Below, piece by piece: positions 6,152-7,795 of a DNA stretch of 7,795 bases. Made by a program: the position numbers and the translations under genes. Each line of letters starts with the position of its first letter. Positions within the stretch are counted from its first letter, which is position 1. Origin of the DNA: UBA6921 sp031363085 (GTDB taxonomy: Bacteria; Pseudomonadota; Gammaproteobacteria; SG8-11); assembly GCA_031363085.1 (NCBI GenBank), contig JANLTU010000232.1:1-7795 (forward strand), given 5' to 3'. The notes below the pieces were generated by a model. That model saw only the letters and a program-made list of their open reading frames with translations, was not told where the DNA came from and made no database searches.

Positions 6152-6825
6152 AACAAGGCTTTTTCATCACCGGTACCGACACCGGCGTGGGCAAAACCCG
6201 TGTCGCCACCGCCCTGCTCGCCGCCTTTAATGCACGCGGATTTTCCACGGCGGCGATGAAACCCGTCGCCGCCGGCTGCGCCAACACCGCGCAAGGCTTG
6301 CGTAACGACGACGCGCTGCTGCTGCAACAGCACGCCTCACTTCCGTTGAGCTACAAGCAGGTCAATCCATACGCGTTCGAACCCCCCATTGCCCCGCACC
6401 TCGCCGCAGCGCAAGCCGGGCAAAGCATCGACCTTGCACACATCAAACACGGGCTTGATATTTTATCGGCGCAGGCCGATGCCATTATTGTGGAAGGTGT
6501 CGGCGGCTGGTTGGTGCCGCTCAATCAAGACGCAACCGGCGCCAACCTCGCCTACGATTTAGGGCTTCCTGTCATCCTCGTCGTCGGCCTGCGCCTAGGC
6601 TGCCTCAATCATGCCCTGCTCACCGCACAAAGCATTGAACAATCTGACCTGCGGTTTGCCGGCTGGATTGCCAACATGATCGACCCCGCCATGCAATGCA
6701 GCGAAGAAAATATCGAAACGCTGCGCGCGCGCATCGCCGCGCCTTGGCTGGGAACAGTGCAGTGGAATCCGCTAGCCACACCCGGTGAGGTCGCACGGCT
6801 GTTGCAAGTTCCTTTTGGTATCTGA
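6148..6825 (+). CDS. bioD: ATP-dependent dethiobiotin synthetase (225 aa)
   Basis: BioD closes the ureido ring of 7,8-diaminononanoate with CO2 and ATP to give dethiobiotin, the substrate of BioB. It carries the P-loop GTDTGVGKT (9-17, K16 and T17), MKPVAAGC (37-44, with K38 placed like E. coli Lys37), the RNDDALLL segment (52-59), NPYAFEPPIAPHLAA (73-87) and VEGVGGWLVPL (115-125, E116). These are the catalytic and substrate-binding motifs of the family, and length is normal. The ATG overlaps the bioC stop as ATGA. It is the last gene of the operon; the upstream step (BioA aminotransferase making its substrate) is not encoded in the window. Confidence 0.96.
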   Translation: MKQGFFITGTDTGVGKTRVATALLAAFNARGFSTAAMKPVAAGCANTAQGLRNDDALLLQQHASLPLSYKQVNPYAFEPPIAPHLAAAQAGQSIDLAHIKHGLDILSAQADAIIVEGVGGWLVPLNQDATGANLAYDLGLPVILVVGLRLGCLNHALLTAQSIEQSDLRFAGWIANMIDPAMQCSEENIETLRARIAAPWLGTVQWNPLATPGEVARLLQVPFGI

Positions 6826-6881
6826 CCCCAATAGTTTATAAAATGAAATATGAATAGACTTTTCGTAACCCATTGGGGTGA
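6823..6881. repeat. Spaced inverted repeat at the end of bioD
   Basis: TGACCCCAAT (6823-6832, beginning with the bioD stop codon) and ATTGGGGTGA (6872-6881) are inverted copies matching at 9 of 10 positions. They flank a 39-base AT-rich segment (6833-6871). There is no T-tract directly after the right arm. It could be a long-loop hairpin at the 3' end of the bio transcript or the remnant of a small mobile element. Confidence 0.4.
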
Positions 6882-6922
6882 AACTACAATAATGCAATTA
6901 TTCAGCCTGACCCTACTTACTG

Positions 6923-6946
6923 CCGATTCATGATCCGGTTTTTTTT
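6923..6946 (+). terminator. Weak candidate terminator of the bio operon
   Basis: An imperfect palindrome (6923-6938, CCG and CGG arms around a central TCATGA) is followed directly by eight T residues (6939-6946). The stem is poor, so this is the best available intrinsic terminator for the bio operon rather than a strong one. Confidence 0.4.
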
Positions 6947-6989
6947 CGTTAGGTGGCATTGCTTACGAAATTAGATTTAAATGTGCGCC

Positions 6990-7033
6990 CAAACAACAAC
7001 ACCCGAGTGCAACAGAACTGCTGCTCTCGGGTG
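6990..7033 (-). terminator. Rho-independent terminator of hsp20
   Basis: CACCCGAG (7000-7007) and CTCGGGTG (7026-7033) form a perfect 8-bp stem with an 18-base loop. Read on the minus strand it is followed by TTGTTGTTTG, a T-rich tail, and lies about 55 bases after the hsp20 stop. On the plus strand the stem is not followed by T residues. Confidence 0.7.
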
Positions 7034-7058
7034 CAAGATCGAAGGTTGTTACAAATCC

Positions 7059-7077
7059 AAATCTCTTACAGAGATTT
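7059..7077. repeat. Small hairpin after hsp20 stop
   Basis: AAATCTC (7059-7065), a 5-base loop TTACA and GAGATTT (7071-7077) form a perfect AT-rich 7-bp stem just downstream of the hsp20 stop codon. It probably sits in the 3' untranslated region of hsp20, ahead of the stronger terminator. Confidence 0.45.
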
Positions 7078-7087
7078 ATTATTATCG

Positions 7088-7576
7088 TTAACTCACTTTG
7101 ATGGTGCGCCGCTTAGCTTTTTCCACTTTGGGCAGAGTCAGTTTTAGCACGCCATCCTTAAATTCCGACTCAGCTTTGTCTGCGTTGACGCTACCCGGTA
7201 GCATGAGTGTGCGTGCAAACACGCCAGTGGAAATTTCACTCCGGTAATAATCTCCTTTTTCTTCCTTGTTCTCGTGACGCGTGCTGCCCTTGATGGTGAG
7301 CGTGTCCTCAGTCACTGAAATTTCCAGATCCTTTTTGTCAACGCCGGGAATTTCTGCACGTACCAGAATCTCGTCGTCGCGATCAACGACGTCAACCCGC
7401 GGCACGCGCACCTCCAATTGCATCAGCGGCCATTCGTCACGCTGTGGACGAAACCAATTGCGCGGAAAGAGCCCTTCGAACATGCGTTCCATTTCTTCAA
7501 ATGGACTAAAGATCCGACTCATCGGTTTATCCAATATCGACGTTGTCTTGGTTAATTCACGATTTTCATTAGCCAT
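7088..7576 (-). CDS. Small heat shock protein, Hsp20/alpha-crystallin family (162 aa)
   Basis: This is an ATP-independent cytoplasmic holdase chaperone that binds unfolding proteins and forms oligomers. The N-terminal arm (1 to about 55) has the aromatic FSPFEEMERMFEGLFP segment. The alpha-crystallin domain runs from about 57 to 150, with PRVDVVDRDDEILVRAEIPGV, KKDLEISVTEDTLTIKG, the HENKEEKGDYYRSE loop and the hallmark DGVLKLTLPK (141-150). The C-terminal tail holds an I-x-V anchoring motif (I159-K-V161). Length and layout resemble the bacterial class A-like Hsp20 group rather than the shorter E. coli IbpA/B. The start has a perfect AAGGAGG ribosome binding site (7583-7589 on the minus strand) 6 bases before the ATG. 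A sigma32-like promoter and a foldable leader precede it, and a terminator follows. The family call is very firm. I give no symbol because several names (hspA, ibpA, hsp20) are used for such genes. Confidence 0.97.
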   Translation of the reverse strand: MANENRELTKTTSILDKPMSRIFSPFEEMERMFEGLFPRNWFRPQRDEWPLMQLEVRVPRVDVVDRDDEILVRAEIPGVDKKDLEISVTEDTLTIKGSTRHENKEEKGDYYRSEISTGVFARTLMLPGSVNADKAESEFKDGVLKLTLPKVEKAKRRTIKVS

Positions 7577-7620
7577 GTTTAACCTCCTTCTAGTTGAAGT
7601 TACGCACTAGTACACGTGCT
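7577..7620 (-). promoter_or_regulatory. Candidate RNA thermometer in the hsp20 leader
   Basis: Read as RNA on the minus strand, UAACUUC (7602-7596) can pair with GAGGUUA (7586-7580). This gives a 7-bp, AU-rich stem with one G-U pair and a 9-base loop, hiding the GAGG of the ribosome binding site. Just upstream, GCAC (7619-7616) pairs with GUGC (7607-7604). The predicted transcript would start near 7620, so almost the whole leader would consist of these two hairpins. Weak stems over the ribosome binding site are typical of thermosensors of small heat shock genes. The pairing is seen; the function is inference. Confidence 0.5.
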
Positions 7621-7626
7621 AAAAAT

Positions 7627-7656
7627 ATCTTAGGGTCGGTCATCTAAATTTCAACC
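7627..7656 (-). promoter_or_regulatory. Sigma32-like heat shock promoter of hsp20
   Basis: On the minus strand GGTTGAAA (7656-7649) serves as -35 and CCCTAAGAT (7635-7627) as -10, with 13 bases between. This is close to the sigma32 consensus CTTGAAA-N11-16-CCCCATNT. The predicted start of transcription is near 7620, giving a leader of about 44 bases. Confidence 0.6.
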
Positions 7657-7674
7657 TAAAAACGGCAGTTGAAA
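7649..7674. repeat. Inverted repeat TTTCAAC-N12-GTTGAAA upstream of hsp20
   Basis: TTTCAAC (7649-7655) and GTTGAAA (7668-7674) are perfect inverted copies 12 bases apart. The left arm coincides with the -35 of the hsp20 promoter. The arms could be an operator or two divergent -35 elements; I see no matching -10 on the plus strand. Confidence 0.4.
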
Positions 7675-7747
7675 CTTGCTCTGCTAAGCTAACCGTATGC
7701 GGCGCTTGGGTTTACGACGTAATTTAGGGCGAGGGAGGACTCACCCG

Positions 7748-7795
7748 ATGGGTGAAGCAAAACGCAAAGCGTTGGTCAGTCGGAACGAGATGATC
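7748..7795 (+). CDS. 5' end of an unidentified gene, cut by the window edge (16 codons)
   Basis: An ATG opens a frame MGEAKRKALVSRNEMI with no stop before the window ends. A strong ribosome binding site GGAGG (7734-7738) lies 9 bases upstream. MGEAKR is a start I recall from uncharacterised bacterial proteins, but 16 residues do not allow a family call. The start codon sits in a short hairpin: TCACCC (7741-7746), loop GAT, GGGTGA (7750-7755). The gene would be divergent from hsp20 and share the upstream region with it. I recognise no function. Confidence 0.5.
   Translation, partial: MGEAKRKALVSRNEMI

Noticed and set aside
6953..7147. 64-codon plus-strand open frame after the bio operon
   Set aside because: It spans the hsp20 terminator and the hsp20 3' end, has no family resemblance and no good ribosome binding site.

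Overview
The window reads as a chromosomal segment of a proteobacterium, most likely a gammaproteobacterium. The reasons are the gene order comF / bioB-bioF-bioH-bioC-bioD, a BioH-type esterase, a YfaZ-type outer membrane protein and a sigma32-like promoter in front of a small heat shock gene. I cannot assign a genus. This placement is inference from gene content, not from a search.

Layout. Positions 1-169 hold no supportable gene. On the minus strand, 170-586 is the N-terminal part of a membrane mannosyltransferase-like protein (PIG-V-like) that stops just after its first conserved motif, so it looks truncated. A gene on the plus strand at 814-1392 encodes a YfaZ-like outer membrane beta-barrel. 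It converges on comF (minus, 1389-2093), and the two stop codons overlap. comF is divergent from the biotin operon. bioB (2175), bioF (3356), bioH (4513), bioC (5273) and bioD (ending 6825) all lie on the plus strand. bioF/bioH, bioH/bioC and bioC/bioD overlap by 4, 8 and 4 bases. bioB and bioF are instead separated by 116 bases that carry a REP-like double palindrome. An AT-rich gap (6826-7087) holds a weak T-tract terminator for the bio operon and a good terminator for the convergent hsp20 gene (minus, 7088-7576). Upstream of hsp20 are a sigma32-like promoter and a short leader that can fold over its ribosome binding site. The 5' end of another plus-strand gene runs off the window from 7748.

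How the genes work together. BioC methylates malonyl-ACP to start pimelate synthesis on the fatty acid machinery. BioH removes the methyl ester from pimeloyl-ACP. BioF makes KAPA, BioD closes the ureido ring of DAPA, and BioB inserts sulfur into dethiobiotin. The aminotransferase step (BioA or a substitute) is not encoded here.

Most interesting points. (1) BioB lacks the cysteine equivalent to E. coli Cys97, a ligand of the [2Fe-2S] sulfur-donor cluster, and has extra cysteines at 61 and 185. This resembles the second class of biotin synthases known from anaerobes. (2) The hsp20 leader looks like an RNA thermometer. (3) A dyad in the bioB leader includes the ribosome binding site. (4) A REP-like doublet splits the bio operon.
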